From an uncultured Oscillospiraceae bacterium (GTDB lineage: Bacteria > Bacillota > Clostridia > Oscillospirales > Acutalibacteraceae), in assembly GCA_900547275.1 (NCBI GenBank), contig URGA01000030.1, forward strand, positions 1 to 21,487: a stretch of DNA of 21,487 nucleotides. Direction: 5' to 3'. The notes below the pieces were generated by a model. The model searched no databases. It was not told the origin of the DNA and was given only the letters and a program-made list of their open reading frames with translations. Below are positions 1 through 7,156 of the stretch, one piece after another (position 1 is the first letter of the stretch; each line of letters begins with the position of its first letter). A program made the translations under genes and the position numbers.

Positions 1-59
1 CAATGCAAAAACTCGCTATCAGCCGCCGTCAGGATCTCAAAAAATATATGCTGATTTAA
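1..59 (+). CDS. Possible 3' end of an upstream gene (partial)
   Basis: Reading frame 3 is open from the window edge and stops at TAA 57-59. Its last residues read MQKLAISRRQDLKKYMLI. A hairpin follows within two bases, as expected at a gene end. Only about 18 codons are visible, so no family can be named and the frame could be chance. The other two forward frames also stay open to the first stop at 54 and about 114. Confidence 0.25.
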   Translation, partial: MQKLAISRRQDLKKYMLI

Positions 60-60
60 A

Positions 61-100
61 AATGCCTGCGGTATCTTCCGCGGGCATTACCCGTTTTAAC
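61..100 (+). terminator. Hairpin, possible terminator of the upstream gene
   Basis: AATGCCTGCGG (61-71) pairs with CCGCGGGCATT (78-88), an 11-bp stem with one G-T wobble and a 6-nt loop. The tail is only TTTT (94-97) after ACCCG, so termination would be weak. A second short dyad, ACCCG/CGGGT, lies at about 89-112. Confidence 0.4.
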
Positions 101-131
101 CCCTTTCACGGGTGATTTCAAAAAATCTCTT

Positions 132-159
132 TTGTGATATAGTTAAATTAATGGATAAT
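132..159 (+). promoter_or_regulatory. Candidate sigma-A promoter for the surface protein gene
   Basis: TTGTGA (132-137) and GATAAT (154-159) are spaced by 16 bp, about 75 nt upstream of the start codon. The match is moderate (4/6 and 5/6) in AT-rich DNA, so this is only a candidate. Confidence 0.3.
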
Positions 160-236
160 ATTGATTTTTCTGAAAGCTTTTATGTTAAACAGCGCAATCA
201 GACAAATCATACCTAATATAAATAGGAGGGAAATTT

Positions 237-2465
237 ATGAAATCAAAAAAAATAAAAAGAGGACTTGCTGTACTGCTGTCGCTTGTTATGCTGGCGTGTT
301 TACTGCCAACAACGGTATTTGCGGCGGCTCCTGCGGAAGTAAACGTTAACGGCGAGGATATTCTTACCGCGCAGGATTATACAGTAAACTGCGGGGACGG
401 TACGGCCGTGTATGATCCAAATACAAACACGCTGACGCTGAACGATGTTCATATTGATGAATTTGATGATATAAGCGGTATTTACGCAAAGGGCGATCTA
501 AATATCAAGTTGGTGGGAGACAATACGCTGGACGGCGGTTTGCCCTATGGTATATATGCCAAGGAGGGCAGCCTCAGTATTGAAGGTTCGGGCACCCTCA
601 ATATAACGGCAAACACGTTTGGCATAATCGCTGATAAAGATTTGTCAATTTCTTCTGAAATAGAGAAATTGCAGATAATCACCGACGTGCAGGCGCTGAG
701 AAGCGAAAAGGGCGGCACGGTTACAATCGGCGGCGAAGTGTTTACAGGTTTAGATAAAAAAATAACCATAGAGTACGGCAAAACTTTGGCGTCTCTTACA
801 GAGTTGACGGTAAACGGAACCGATATACTTGCGGCTAAAGACTATACAGTAAACTGCGGCGACGGAGAAGCTGTATATGACCCTAATACAAATACGCTGA
901 CCTTGAACAATGCCGTTATTGATTACAAACAGAATGAGAACGATAACAGCAAAGGCGCAATCATGTTTGACGGAGATCTGAATATCAACCTGATTGGCGA
1001 AAATTATATTACCTCAGTTACAGGCGGTATCTTCAGCAGAGATCGAGGACTGCTTACCATAAAAGGCGACAAGCTGACCATTAACAGCGTTTACTATGGT
1101 ATAGGAAAAATCAATATCGGAAGTATTACTGTTGACGGCGCAGAGCTGGATATCAGCGTAGCGGACAAAGCTCCGTTTTCAGGTATGGGTATGCATGCGG
1201 GAGGCACCGTGTCTGTTATTAACGGCGCCAACGTAAAGTCTGTTGGAAATTCTGCAAATACAAACTCTATTATCGGAAACGGTGGCATTATTATTTCCGA
1301 TAGTACGGTTTGTGCTGATATATTGTCTGAGAATGGTTACGGCGCCATATGCTCCGACCATGACATATATATCAGCAACTCTCAGGTAGATGCAAGTACC
1401 GCGTCTACCAGCGGAAGCATAGCGATTAGAGCCGGTAATGATTTGATGGGAACGGACGGCGATATTGTTATAGAGGATAACAGCAGTGTTACTGTAAAGG
1501 ACGTAAATGGAACTGCATTGTATAGTATGACAGGGGACATCCGTGTTTCCGACAGCACGTTTATCTCTAATACTGACGGTATGAATTTAGTCGCAGTAAA
1601 TGATGTTGTAATAACTAACAGTAAAGTTGAGACTTTCTCCGCAAGTGCATGGGGTATTTACGCATATAATAACCTTCAAATTGAAGGCAGTTCAGATGTA
1701 ACCGCCAAAGGAGGAGAGCAATACGCGGCAATCGGCGGTGGAAAATCTTTCAAAATTACTCCTGCTGAAGGAGAATTGATTGATGTATGGACAGGCGACA
1801 GCGAGGAAAACGCCCAAAAGACCGAGAATTCTCCCTTATCGGCAGAAACAGCGATAACGGGTTACAGCAGTTATTTCCGCAGTGCGGTTCACAGCCATGT
1901 CTTTGATAAACAGGTTGTTTCAGATACTTACAAAGCGAGTGACCCGACGTGTACAGGAGCGACCGAATATTACAAATCGTGTGTATGCGGCGCGGCAGGA
2001 ACTGAAACTTTTACAAACGGCGATCCTATCGGCCATAACTGGAGCGAGCCCCAGTTCAACTGGTCTGATGACGCAAAGACCTGCAAGGTAACATTTACCT
2101 GTAAAAATGACCCAGACCATGTTGAAACTTTGGACGCGAAGATAACGGCCGTTGTTAAGACAAAAGCCACCTGCACGGCAGACGGCGTTACTGCTTATAC
2201 GGCAAGTGTTGAGTTTGAGGGCAAAACCTATTCTAACACAATAGAGCTGACTGATATTAAGGCAACGGGTCATAACTTTGAAAAGGGCAAGTGCACCGTA
2301 TGCGGCGCAGAAGACCCGAATTATAAACCTGTTGATAAAGATACAAGCACGAAATCGCCAAATACAGGTTTTGAAAGTTTGACGCTTGTTTGCGGACTTG
2401 TGTTGTTTGTCTGCGGCGGCGCAGTGCTTACAACTGCTAAGCCCAGAAAGAAAAAGCAAAAATAA
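237..2465 (+). CDS. Secreted repeat protein with C-terminal cell-wall sorting signal
   Basis: This is a 742-residue predicted surface protein. Residues 1-30 form a signal peptide (KKIKR, then a hydrophobic core ending near VFAAA). A motif reading YTVNCGDG.AVYDPNTNTLTLN occurs at about 48-70 and again at about 204-226, each opening a block of short strand-like repeats (DLNI, ITG, GSITVDG, VVITNS) that suggests a parallel beta-helix or carbohydrate-binding-like fold. From about residue 555 there are Cys-rich modules (HVFDK, SCVCGAAG, GHNW, GHNF, CTVCGAEDP) of the kind common in clostridial exoproteins. The C-terminus has SPNTG (707-711), a hydrophobic segment and KPRKKKQK, the layout of a sortase substrate although Leu is replaced by Ser. 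An AGGAGGG site 9 nt upstream sets the start. Ligand and function are unknown; an adhesin or glycan-binding role is inference. Confidence 0.85.
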   Translation: MKSKKIKRGLAVLLSLVMLACLLPTTVFAAAPAEVNVNGEDILTAQDYTVNCGDGTAVYDPNTNTLTLNDVHIDEFDDISGIYAKGDLNIKLVGDNTLDGGLPYGIYAKEGSLSIEGSGTLNITANTFGIIADKDLSISSEIEKLQIITDVQALRSEKGGTVTIGGEVFTGLDKKITIEYGKTLASLTELTVNGTDILAAKDYTVNCGDGEAVYDPNTNTLTLNNAVIDYKQNENDNSKGAIMFDGDLNINLIGENYITSVTGGIFSRDRGLLTIKGDKLTINSVYYGIGKINIGSITVDGAELDISVADKAPFSGMGMHAGGTVSVINGANVKSVGNSANTNSIIGNGGIIISDSTVCADILSENGYGAICSDHDIYISNSQVDASTASTSGSIAIRAGNDLMGTDGDIVIEDNSSVTVKDVNGTALYSMTGDIRVSDSTFISNTDGMNLVAVNDVVITNSKVETFSASAWGIYAYNNLQIEGSSDVTAKGGEQYAAIGGGKSFKITPAEGELIDVWTGDSEENAQKTENSPLSAETAITGYSSYFRSAVHSHVFDKQVVSDTYKASDPTCTGATEYYKSCVCGAAGTETFTNGDPIGHNWSEPQFNWSDDAKTCKVTFTCKNDPDHVETLDAKITAVVKTKATCTADGVTAYTASVEFEGKTYSNTIELTDIKATGHNFEKGKCTVCGAEDPNYKPVDKDTSTKSPNTGFESLTLVCGLVLFVCGGAVLTTAKPRKKKQK

Positions 2466-2499
2466 TATTATACCTTAAATATTTGCGGCACAAAAAGCG

Positions 2500-2538
2500 A
2501 GCCGCCGGTCCGAAAGGTCCGGCGGCTTTCTTAATTTT
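2500..2538 (+). terminator. Intrinsic terminator after the surface protein gene
   Basis: AGCCGCCGGTCC (2500-2511) pairs with GGTCCGGCGGCT (2516-2527) around a GAAA tetraloop with one T-T mismatch, followed by TTCTTAATTTT. Confidence 0.9.
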
Positions 2539-2551
2539 AAAGAAGTTATAC

Positions 2552-2600
2552 AGCAATGCTCCCGATTGTATTCGATACCCGGGAGCATTGCTTTTGTTTA
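2552..2600. terminator. Convergent hairpin terminator
   Basis: AGCAATGCTCCCG (2552-2564) pairs perfectly with CGGGAGCATTGCT (2580-2592). The loop contains a further GTAT/ATAC pairing around TCG. The hairpin lies 5 bp beyond the stop codon of the minus-strand LysR gene and between two convergent genes. The T-rich flank is better on the plus side (TTTGTTTATTTG), but position suggests it ends the LysR transcript as well. Confidence 0.75.
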
Positions 2601-3503
2601 TTTGTCGCTTTCTTTGGCGTTTAATTCCCGTACTTTTTCCACGAACAAAAGCACATCGTCTGGCGCTTCGTGGCTGTAAAGCAGGCCGTAGGGAATACTG
2701 TAGTCCCAGTTAACTGGAACGGAGACAAGACCGGGGTGAACGTCCTGCCAGCATTCAATGGTAAGAAGGACGTTGCCGGTTTCGGCACAGCGGTTGAAAA
2801 CAGAAAGGTCGTAAAACTGAGGCGTATCCTCTATATTTATCAAAGGGTGGTTTTTCTCAAGATCGTTGCGCAGAAAGTCGTTGACCCCTGAATCGCCGCG
2901 GCGCACCATCATCAGCGTTTCGCCGTATAAATCTTCAATATTTATTCGCTCTTTCTTTGCAAGAGGGTGTTCTCTCGGCACGGCTACCATCTTTTTATAC
3001 CTTCCCAGGGGGAGAAAGTTACAGCGTAAAAGCCACTCCTTTGAATCGCAGACGCCGATAAGAAAGTCAAATTTTTCGCCCAGTTTTTCAATTTCAGAAA
3101 GTATTCCTTCGTGGTTATCTTCAAAGGGAACAAGGTGGAGCTTGTAGTCGGGGAAGTCCTTGTTTACCCTATACCATATGTCCATAAAGGGTTTTGCGGG
3201 GTTAAGAAGCGACGTCCCTACGCAAAATGTTGTGTCATAATAAATATCTGCTTTTCGTGCTTCCTCTATTGATTTTTTGGAATAGTCTATGATGAATTTT
3301 GCGTCGCGGTAAATTACGCTTCCCGATTTTGTCAGTCTGACGCCGTTGTGGGTTCTTTCAATAAGTTTAATTCCCACAAGATCTTCAAGAGCGTTTATCT
3401 GCTTCATTACCGCTGTGGGAGATATGTAAAGCCGCTGGGCCGCTTTCGTAAAACTGCCGCAGTCAGCAACCGCAATAAAAGTTGTTAAAATAGGATTGTA
3501 CAC
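2598..3503 (-). CDS. LysR-family transcriptional regulator
   Basis: This is a 301-residue protein of normal LysR length. The N-terminal winged helix-turn-helix occupies about residues 2-61 (FIAVADCGSFTKAAQRLYIS, then TAVMKQINALED and LTKSG). A linker helix follows, then an effector-binding domain from about 90 to 295. The start is GTG (3501-3503), preceded on the minus strand by AAGGAGGT at a normal distance. The gene is divergent from the flavodoxin-to-aldo/keto reductase cluster across 122 bp, the usual position for a LysR activator of the neighbouring operon. Its promoter overlaps that of the cluster, so autorepression together with activation of the cluster is a reasonable inference. The effector cannot be read from sequence; an electrophile, quinone or redox signal would fit the neighbours. 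Confidence 0.93.
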   Translation of the reverse strand: MYNPILTTFIAVADCGSFTKAAQRLYISPTAVMKQINALEDLVGIKLIERTHNGVRLTKSGSVIYRDAKFIIDYSKKSIEEARKADIYYDTTFCVGTSLLNPAKPFMDIWYRVNKDFPDYKLHLVPFEDNHEGILSEIEKLGEKFDFLIGVCDSKEWLLRCNFLPLGRYKKMVAVPREHPLAKKERINIEDLYGETLMMVRRGDSGVNDFLRNDLEKNHPLINIEDTPQFYDLSVFNRCAETGNVLLTIECWQDVHPGLVSVPVNWDYSIPYGLLYSHEAPDDVLLFVEKVRELNAKESDK

Positions 3504-3529
3504 AGCGTGACCTCCTTAAATTCAGCATA

Positions 3530-3593
3530 AACCACAGGTTAATACCACAATAACATATCGGAAATTCCCTGTCAATGGCCTTGATGGTATAAT
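3530..3593. promoter_or_regulatory. Overlapping divergent promoters with dyad sites, LysR/flavodoxin
   Basis: Minus strand (LysR): TTGACA at 3575-3570, a 17-bp spacer, and TATTGT at 3552-3547. Plus strand (flavodoxin cluster): an extended -10 TGGTATAAT (3585-3593) with a poor -35, TTCCCT (3565-3570), also 17 bp away. A good -10 with a poor -35 suits an activated promoter. AACCACAGGTT (3530-3540), a perfect AACC/GGTT dyad, and a second ACCACA half (3544-3549) are candidate regulator contacts; TAATACCACAATA fits the loose T-N11-A LysR rule. Confidence 0.6.
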
Positions 3594-3625
3594 AAAACCA
3601 GACAGAGAGATAAGGAGGAACCGAT

Positions 3626-4135
3626 ATGGCTAAAAATCTTATTGTCTATTATTCAAGATCAGATGAGAATTATGTCGGCGGAGTGCTGAAACAGCTTGAG
3701 ATAGGAAACACAGAAGTTGCGGCAGGCATAATCAATGAGTTGATAGACGCCGATATGTTCAAAATTCAGCAGCAGCAGGAATATCCGGAAAGTTACAACG
3801 AATGTATTGCTGTGGCTCAGGAGGACCAGAGAAAAGGCGCGCGCCCCGCGCTGAAGGCTTTTCCCGAAAGTATAGAGCAGTACGACACTATTTATCTTGG
3901 GTATCCGAATTACTGGAGCACAATGCCGATGGCGGTGTTTACGTTTCTTGAGCATTTTGATTTTACTTCAAAAACAATCAAACCGTTTTGCACCCATGAG
4001 GGCAGCGGCATGGGCGTAAGCGAACGTGATATAAAAAACATATGCAAAGGCGCTGTTGTTAAAAAAGGCCTTGCTATCCGCGGCAGCGGAGTAAAAAATG
4101 CGAAAAAAGATATTGAAAGGTGGATAAAAGAATGA
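3626..4135 (+). CDS. Flavodoxin-family protein
   Basis: This 169-residue protein has a flavodoxin-like alpha/beta fold. The N-terminal strand and phosphate-binding region reads NLIVYYSRSDENYVGG, a variant of the usual YYSxTGNT. IYLGYPNYWSTMPMAVFTFLE near residues 92-112 is the conserved GYPxWW-type segment, and KTIKPFCTHEGSGMG (about 119-133) is the later FMN-contact region. It should bind FMN and act as a cytoplasmic electron carrier or NAD(P)H:quinone-type oxidoreductase; the exact reaction is unknown. The start has AAGGAGG upstream. It is the first gene of a five-gene cluster, and its ATGA stop overlaps the next start. It resembles the lipoprotein flavodoxin at 4984, so the cluster carries cytoplasmic and exported versions. 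Confidence 0.88.
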   Translation: MAKNLIVYYSRSDENYVGGVLKQLEIGNTEVAAGIINELIDADMFKIQQQQEYPESYNECIAVAQEDQRKGARPALKAFPESIEQYDTIYLGYPNYWSTMPMAVFTFLEHFDFTSKTIKPFCTHEGSGMGVSERDIKNICKGAVVKKGLAIRGSGVKNAKKDIERWIKE

Positions 4136-4551
4136 AAAAGGAAAATTTAAGCGTTTTTCCGGTGGGCGAACCAAATGACGCTTTCGCTCAGTATTTTATT
4201 GGTCAGAGTTATCTTAACATGATATCAACAAGTCAGGTGCCTATCGGCAACGTAACTTTTGAGCCGAAGTGCCGCAACAACTGGCATATTCACCATGCGG
4301 ACAAAGGCGGAGGTCAGATTTTACTGGTTACTGCCGGCGAGGGCTGGTATCAAGAATGGGGAAAAGAGCCGCAAAAACTTCATCCCGGAGACGTTGTAAA
4401 CATTCCCCCGGAGGTAAAGCATTGGCACGGAGCCGCCGCAAATTCATGGTTCCAGCATCTGGCGGTTGAAGTACCTGGCGAAAACAGCAGAAACGAGTGG
4501 TGTGAGCCGGTATCAGACGAAGAATATGATAATCTTGAGAAAGAGGTGTAA
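4132..4551 (+). CDS. Small cupin-domain protein
   Basis: This is a 139-residue single-domain cupin. Motif 1 has WHIHHADKGGGQILLVTAGE and motif 2 has LHPGDVVNIPPEVKHWHGAA. The two His of motif 1, a Gln/Glu position and the His of motif 2 supply the usual metal site. Family members bind Fe, Mn or Zn and act as dioxygenases, isomerases or binding proteins; the substrate is not readable here. I chose ATG 4132, which overlaps the flavodoxin stop (ATGA), over GTG 4120 because GAAAGG at 4115-4120 is spaced for it. Cupin plus carboxymuconolactone-decarboxylase-like pairs next to flavodoxins and aldo/keto reductases are a recurrent arrangement in Firmicutes, so a joint role in small-molecule redox detoxification is likely but unproven. 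Confidence 0.88.
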   Translation: MKKENLSVFPVGEPNDAFAQYFIGQSYLNMISTSQVPIGNVTFEPKCRNNWHIHHADKGGGQILLVTAGEGWYQEWGKEPQKLHPGDVVNIPPEVKHWHGAAANSWFQHLAVEVPGENSRNEWCEPVSDEEYDNLEKEV

Positions 4552-4556
4552 TTATT

Positions 4557-4883
4557 ATGGCAAAGGTTACAGCAGGAAGAGATGAATTGGGCGAATTTGC
4601 ACCAAAATTCGCTGAGTTAAACGACGACGTTCTTTTCGGTGAGGTATGGTCAAGGGAGGATAAACTCTCCGCCAGAGACAGAAGCATTGTTACGGTAGTT
4701 GCTCTTATGTCCGGCGGAATACTTGATAGCTCTCTGAAATTCCATTTGCAAAACGCAAAAAATCACGGAGTAACAAAAGAAGAGATTTCTGAAATTTTGA
4801 CCCATGCGTCGTTTTATGCCGGCTGGCCGAAGGCATGGGCGGCTTTCAGAATGGCAAAGGAAGTCTGGACAGACGAAGACTGA
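4557..4883 (+). CDS. Carboxymuconolactone decarboxylase-family protein
   Basis: This is a 108-residue all-helical protein of normal size for the CMD/AhpD-like family. The conserved core is readable: LSARDRSIVTVVALMSGG (about 38-55), LKFHLQNAKNHGVTKEEISE and ILTHASFYAGWPKAW. There is no Cys in the protein, so it cannot be an AhpD-type peroxidase adaptor with a CxxC pair. It is closer to the 4-carboxymuconolactone decarboxylase branch, or to uncharacterised partners of cupins. It starts 5 nt after the cupin stop, with GAGAAAGAGG as ribosome binding site, and is translationally linked to it. A gap of about 100 nt follows before the next gene, with no terminator. Confidence 0.9.
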   Translation: MAKVTAGRDELGEFAPKFAELNDDVLFGEVWSREDKLSARDRSIVTVVALMSGGILDSSLKFHLQNAKNHGVTKEEISEILTHASFYAGWPKAWAAFRMAKEVWTDED

Positions 4884-4983
4884 ATTTGTCTGTAATTCTG
4901 CCGTTTAATTAAGGCAAACCTCTGCTTTGAACATTACTGAGAAATAAACATAATAATCAATAATCAGAAAACAGGTGATTTGC

Positions 4984-5613
4984 ATGAAAAAATTTTTACC
5001 GATTATAATGGCGGCACTGCTGGTGCTGGGAATTGCGGGCTGTTCGCAGTCCGAAAAAACTGAGACGACTGCTAAAAGCGGCGCTTCAGCAGAAAGCGCC
5101 AGCAGCCAAACTGTGACGGAAAACGAAAAATCAAACGTGATTGTTGCTTATTTTTCCGCCACGGGAAACACAAAAAAGATTGCGGAAAGTATTGCCGAAA
5201 AAACGGGCGCAGATATATTTGTAATTACCCCTGAGGATGAATATACATCTGAAGATCTTGACTGGACAAATGAAAATTCCAGAGTAAGCATTGAGCATAA
5301 CGACCCTGAAAAAAGAAACGTAAGCCTTGTGACAACTACTCCGGAAAATTTTGATGATTACGATACTGTATTTATCGGTTATCCAATCTGGTGGGGCAGT
5401 GCGGCGTGGCCTGTTGACAGTTTTGTTAAAGGAAACGATTTTACAGGAAAAACTGTTATTCCGTTTTGTACTTCCGCTTCGTCAGATATTGGAGACAGCG
5501 GCAGTCTGCTGGAAGAAAGCGCCTCAACTGGCGAGTGGCAGCAGGGAAAAAGATTTGACGGCAATACCTCCGCTGAAGAAGTAAACAGTTGGGTGGACAG
5601 CCTTGATTACTAA
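4984..5613 (+). CDS. Flavodoxin-domain lipoprotein
   Basis: This is a 209-residue exported flavodoxin. Residues 1-19 are a lipoprotein signal (MKKFLPIIMAALLVLGIAG) with the lipobox LGIAGC; Cys20 would be lipidated. A low-complexity Ser/Thr/Ala/Lys linker follows (about 21-50). The flavodoxin domain starts at about residue 54 with VIVAYFSATGNTKKIAESIA, whose SATGNT is the FMN phosphate loop. It continues through FIGYPIWWGSAAWPVDSFV and GKTVIPFCTSASSDIGDS. It should sit on the outer face of the membrane holding FMN. ATG 4984 is preferred over GTG 4975 because AGGTGA (4973-4978) is correctly spaced and the shorter form gives a clean signal peptide. The TAATG stop touches the next gene's region. 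Confidence 0.92.
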   Translation: MKKFLPIIMAALLVLGIAGCSQSEKTETTAKSGASAESASSQTVTENEKSNVIVAYFSATGNTKKIAESIAEKTGADIFVITPEDEYTSEDLDWTNENSRVSIEHNDPEKRNVSLVTTTPENFDDYDTVFIGYPIWWGSAAWPVDSFVKGNDFTGKTVIPFCTSASSDIGDSGSLLEESASTGEWQQGKRFDGNTSAEEVNSWVDSLDY

Positions 5614-5627
5614 TGGAGGGAAAACTG

Positions 5628-6479
5628 ATGGAATATGTAACTTTGTATAATTCGGTTAAAATGCCTATACTCGGATACGGTGTTTACCAGGTAACGAAAG
5701 AAGAGTGCGAGCGCTGTGTGCTTGACGCGCTGAAAGCCGGTTACCGTTCAATAGATACCGCCCAGTCTTATTTTAATGAGGAAGAAGTGGGAGAAGCGAT
5801 ACAAAAATCGGGAGTTCCCAGAAACGAGATTTTCCTTACTTCAAAAGTATGGATAGATAATTACGGGTACGATAAGTGCAGAAAATCCGTTGAAACATCA
5901 ATGAAAAAACTTAAGACGGATTATCTTGACCTAATGCTTCTTCATCAGCCTTTTTCAGATTATTACGGCGCTTGGAGAGCCCTTGAAGACCTCTACCGCG
6001 AAGGCAAAATACGCGCGATAGGAGTTTCAAATTTTTATCCCGATAGGCTGGTTGATATTGCTTCGTTTTCCTCTGTTCGTCCTATGGTAAATCAGGTTGA
6101 AACCCATCCGTTCAATCAGCAGGTTGCGGCGAAAAAATATATGGATAAATACGGCGTTCAGATTGAAGCCTGGGCTCCCTTCGGAGAGGGACGCGGCGGC
6201 CTGTTTGAAAATCCTGTTTTGGCTGAGATAGCACAAAAGCACAAAAAGACCACCGCACAGGTAATGCTTTGCTGGCATATTCAGCGAGGAGTTGTTGTTA
6301 TTCCAAAATCTACTCATTATGAGCGAATGAAAGAAAATCTAAACGTTTTCGATTTTATGCTTGATGAGGAGGATATGGCAAAAATAGCCGCTCTTGATAA
6401 AAATGAGAGCTCGTTTTTCTCACACTGCGACCCTGCAACGGTTGAGTGGTTTGTGGAAATGGTGGATAAACGAAGATAA
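5628..6479 (+). CDS. Aldo/keto reductase (NADPH-dependent)
   Basis: This is a 283-residue TIM-barrel reductase of the AKR superfamily, closest in motif content to the 2,5-diketo-D-gluconate reductase/prostaglandin F synthase-like branch. The catalytic tetrad is visible: Asp43 and Tyr48 in GYRSIDTAQSY, Lys73 in LTSKVW, His106 in LDLMLLHQPF. IGVSNF and VVVIPKSTHYERMKENLNVF form the NADPH-binding end. It would reduce aldehydes or ketones to alcohols in the cytoplasm; methylglyoxal or other reactive carbonyls are plausible substrates. I chose ATG 5628 over ATG 5613 because GGAGGG (5615-5620) lies 7 nt before it. It is the last gene of the LysR-linked cluster and is followed by a terminator. Confidence 0.93.
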   Translation: MEYVTLYNSVKMPILGYGVYQVTKEECERCVLDALKAGYRSIDTAQSYFNEEEVGEAIQKSGVPRNEIFLTSKVWIDNYGYDKCRKSVETSMKKLKTDYLDLMLLHQPFSDYYGAWRALEDLYREGKIRAIGVSNFYPDRLVDIASFSSVRPMVNQVETHPFNQQVAAKKYMDKYGVQIEAWAPFGEGRGGLFENPVLAEIAQKHKKTTAQVMLCWHIQRGVVVIPKSTHYERMKENLNVFDFMLDEEDMAKIAALDKNESSFFSHCDPATVEWFVEMVDKRR

Positions 6480-6506
6480 AACCCAAACAGCAGTAGATTA
6501 TAGTTA

Positions 6507-6547
6507 CCGCCGAAAGTGTAATAGCATTTTCGGCGGCTTTTTATTGT
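6507..6547 (+). terminator. Intrinsic terminator of the redox cluster
   Basis: CCGCCGAAA (6507-6515) pairs with TTTCGGCGG (6528-6536), followed by CTTTTTATTGT. Confidence 0.9.
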
Positions 6548-6685
6548 GATTATCGCTCAATGTGTCGATTAAAAAAATTTTTTCATCGTTTCTTTAATAT
6601 AATTCGCGCAGAGTAAAAAGAAATATAAATTATTTAATGGCTTTTTATTGTCTGAATGCAAATTGTAAAGTTTTTGTTTTCGGTA

Positions 6686-6714
6686 TTGACAAATGAAAAT
6701 TGATGTGGTATTAC
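6686..6714 (+). promoter_or_regulatory. Sigma-A promoter of the mgtA leader
   Basis: A consensus -35 TTGACA (6686-6691) is followed after 17 bp by TATTAC (6709-6714). The predicted start of transcription, about 6720, falls exactly at the 5' edge of the M-box. Confidence 0.75.
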
Positions 6715-6720
6715 ATAGTT

Positions 6721-6866
6721 GTTCGGTAGGTAAGGCTCCTACAGGGATACGGACTGTTGCCGCGAAATAGTGGAGACACTATGAGTTGGTTTGAACAGGG
6801 TGCATCGTTTCAAGGTGCATCATAATACAGTTTCATCGCCCTGCAAAGCTAAAGCTCAAACGAACT
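6721..6866 (+). promoter_or_regulatory. M-box (ykoK leader) Mg2+ riboswitch
   Basis: The conserved M-box signatures are present in order: GTAGGTAAGGCTCCTAC (6726-6742), GGGATACGG followed by CTGTTGCC, a GTGGAGACAC hairpin, and the 3' block CCCTGCAAAGCTAAAGCTC (6839-6857). GTTCG (6721-6725) and CGAAC (6861-6865) close P1. In known M-boxes, bound Mg2+ stabilises the compact fold and favours the downstream terminator, so expression rises when Mg2+ is low. The downstream gene is a Mg2+-importing P-type ATPase, exactly the expected target. Confidence 0.95.
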
Positions 6867-6886
6867 GTCAGAAGTGTTTTTTCACT

Positions 6887-6924
6887 CCCGTATGTTCTTC
6901 CGGACATACGGGTATTTTTTTTTT
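6887..6924 (+). terminator. M-box expression-platform terminator
   Basis: CCCGTATGT (6887-6895) pairs with ACATACGGG (6904-6912), extendable by T-G and C-G pairs to a TTCC loop. It is followed by TA and ten T residues. A short AGTG/CACT dyad (6873-6886) directly precedes it. Confidence 0.95.
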
Positions 6925-7098
6925 TGAAAGGCAGGCGTATCACCGTGGAAGACAGCCGAAAGCGCGGCGTTAATATTGCAAAACGATGGAATTTGCGGCG
7001 GTGCAGGCGCCTTGTCTGCGGCGTTTATTTTGCGCGTGTCTGACCATCGTTTTGTGAGCGGAGTGCTTGCGAACGGTGGATTTTTTATGCCTTTTTTT
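6925..7098 (+). other. Structured leader element downstream of the M-box terminator (unassigned)
   Basis: Three nested complementary pairs bracket this segment: AAAGGCA (6926-6932) with TGCCTTT (7088-7094), CACCGT (6940-6945) with ACGGTG (7073-7078), and CAAAACGATGG (6979-6989) with CCATCGTTTTG (7044-7054). The outermost 3' strand runs directly into TTTTTTT (7092-7098), so the element could end in a second conditional terminator. The interior is G+C-rich with further small dyads (GCAG/CTGC, CGCC/GGCG). I do not recognise it as a known riboswitch class. The nested pairs are seen; a regulatory RNA role is inferred. Confidence 0.5.
6944..7042 (+). CDS. Possible 32-aa Arg-rich leader ORF
   Basis: A GTG-initiated frame (6944-6946) runs 32 codons to TGA (7040-7042), starting MEDSRKRGVNIAKRW and ending RLVCGVYFARV. 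A weak AAAGGCAGG lies about 8-10 nt upstream. Nine residues are Arg or Lys. The frame lies inside the structured leader element, so translation would disrupt its pairing. It could be chance; support is limited to position and a passable ribosome binding site. Confidence 0.2.
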
Positions 7099-7156
7099 AA
7101 AATAACGCCTTCGGGCGATAACATATAGATTTCTTAAATAAAGTGAGGTGAAGGAA

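Noticed and set aside
1920..2459. 179-codon reading frame on the minus strand
   Set aside because: Fully antisense to the surface protein gene, with unlikely composition and no ribosome binding site.
6882..7124. 80-codon minus-strand frame across the mgtA leader
   Set aside because: It is antisense to the riboswitch terminator and has no ribosome binding site; the plus-strand leader explains the region better.
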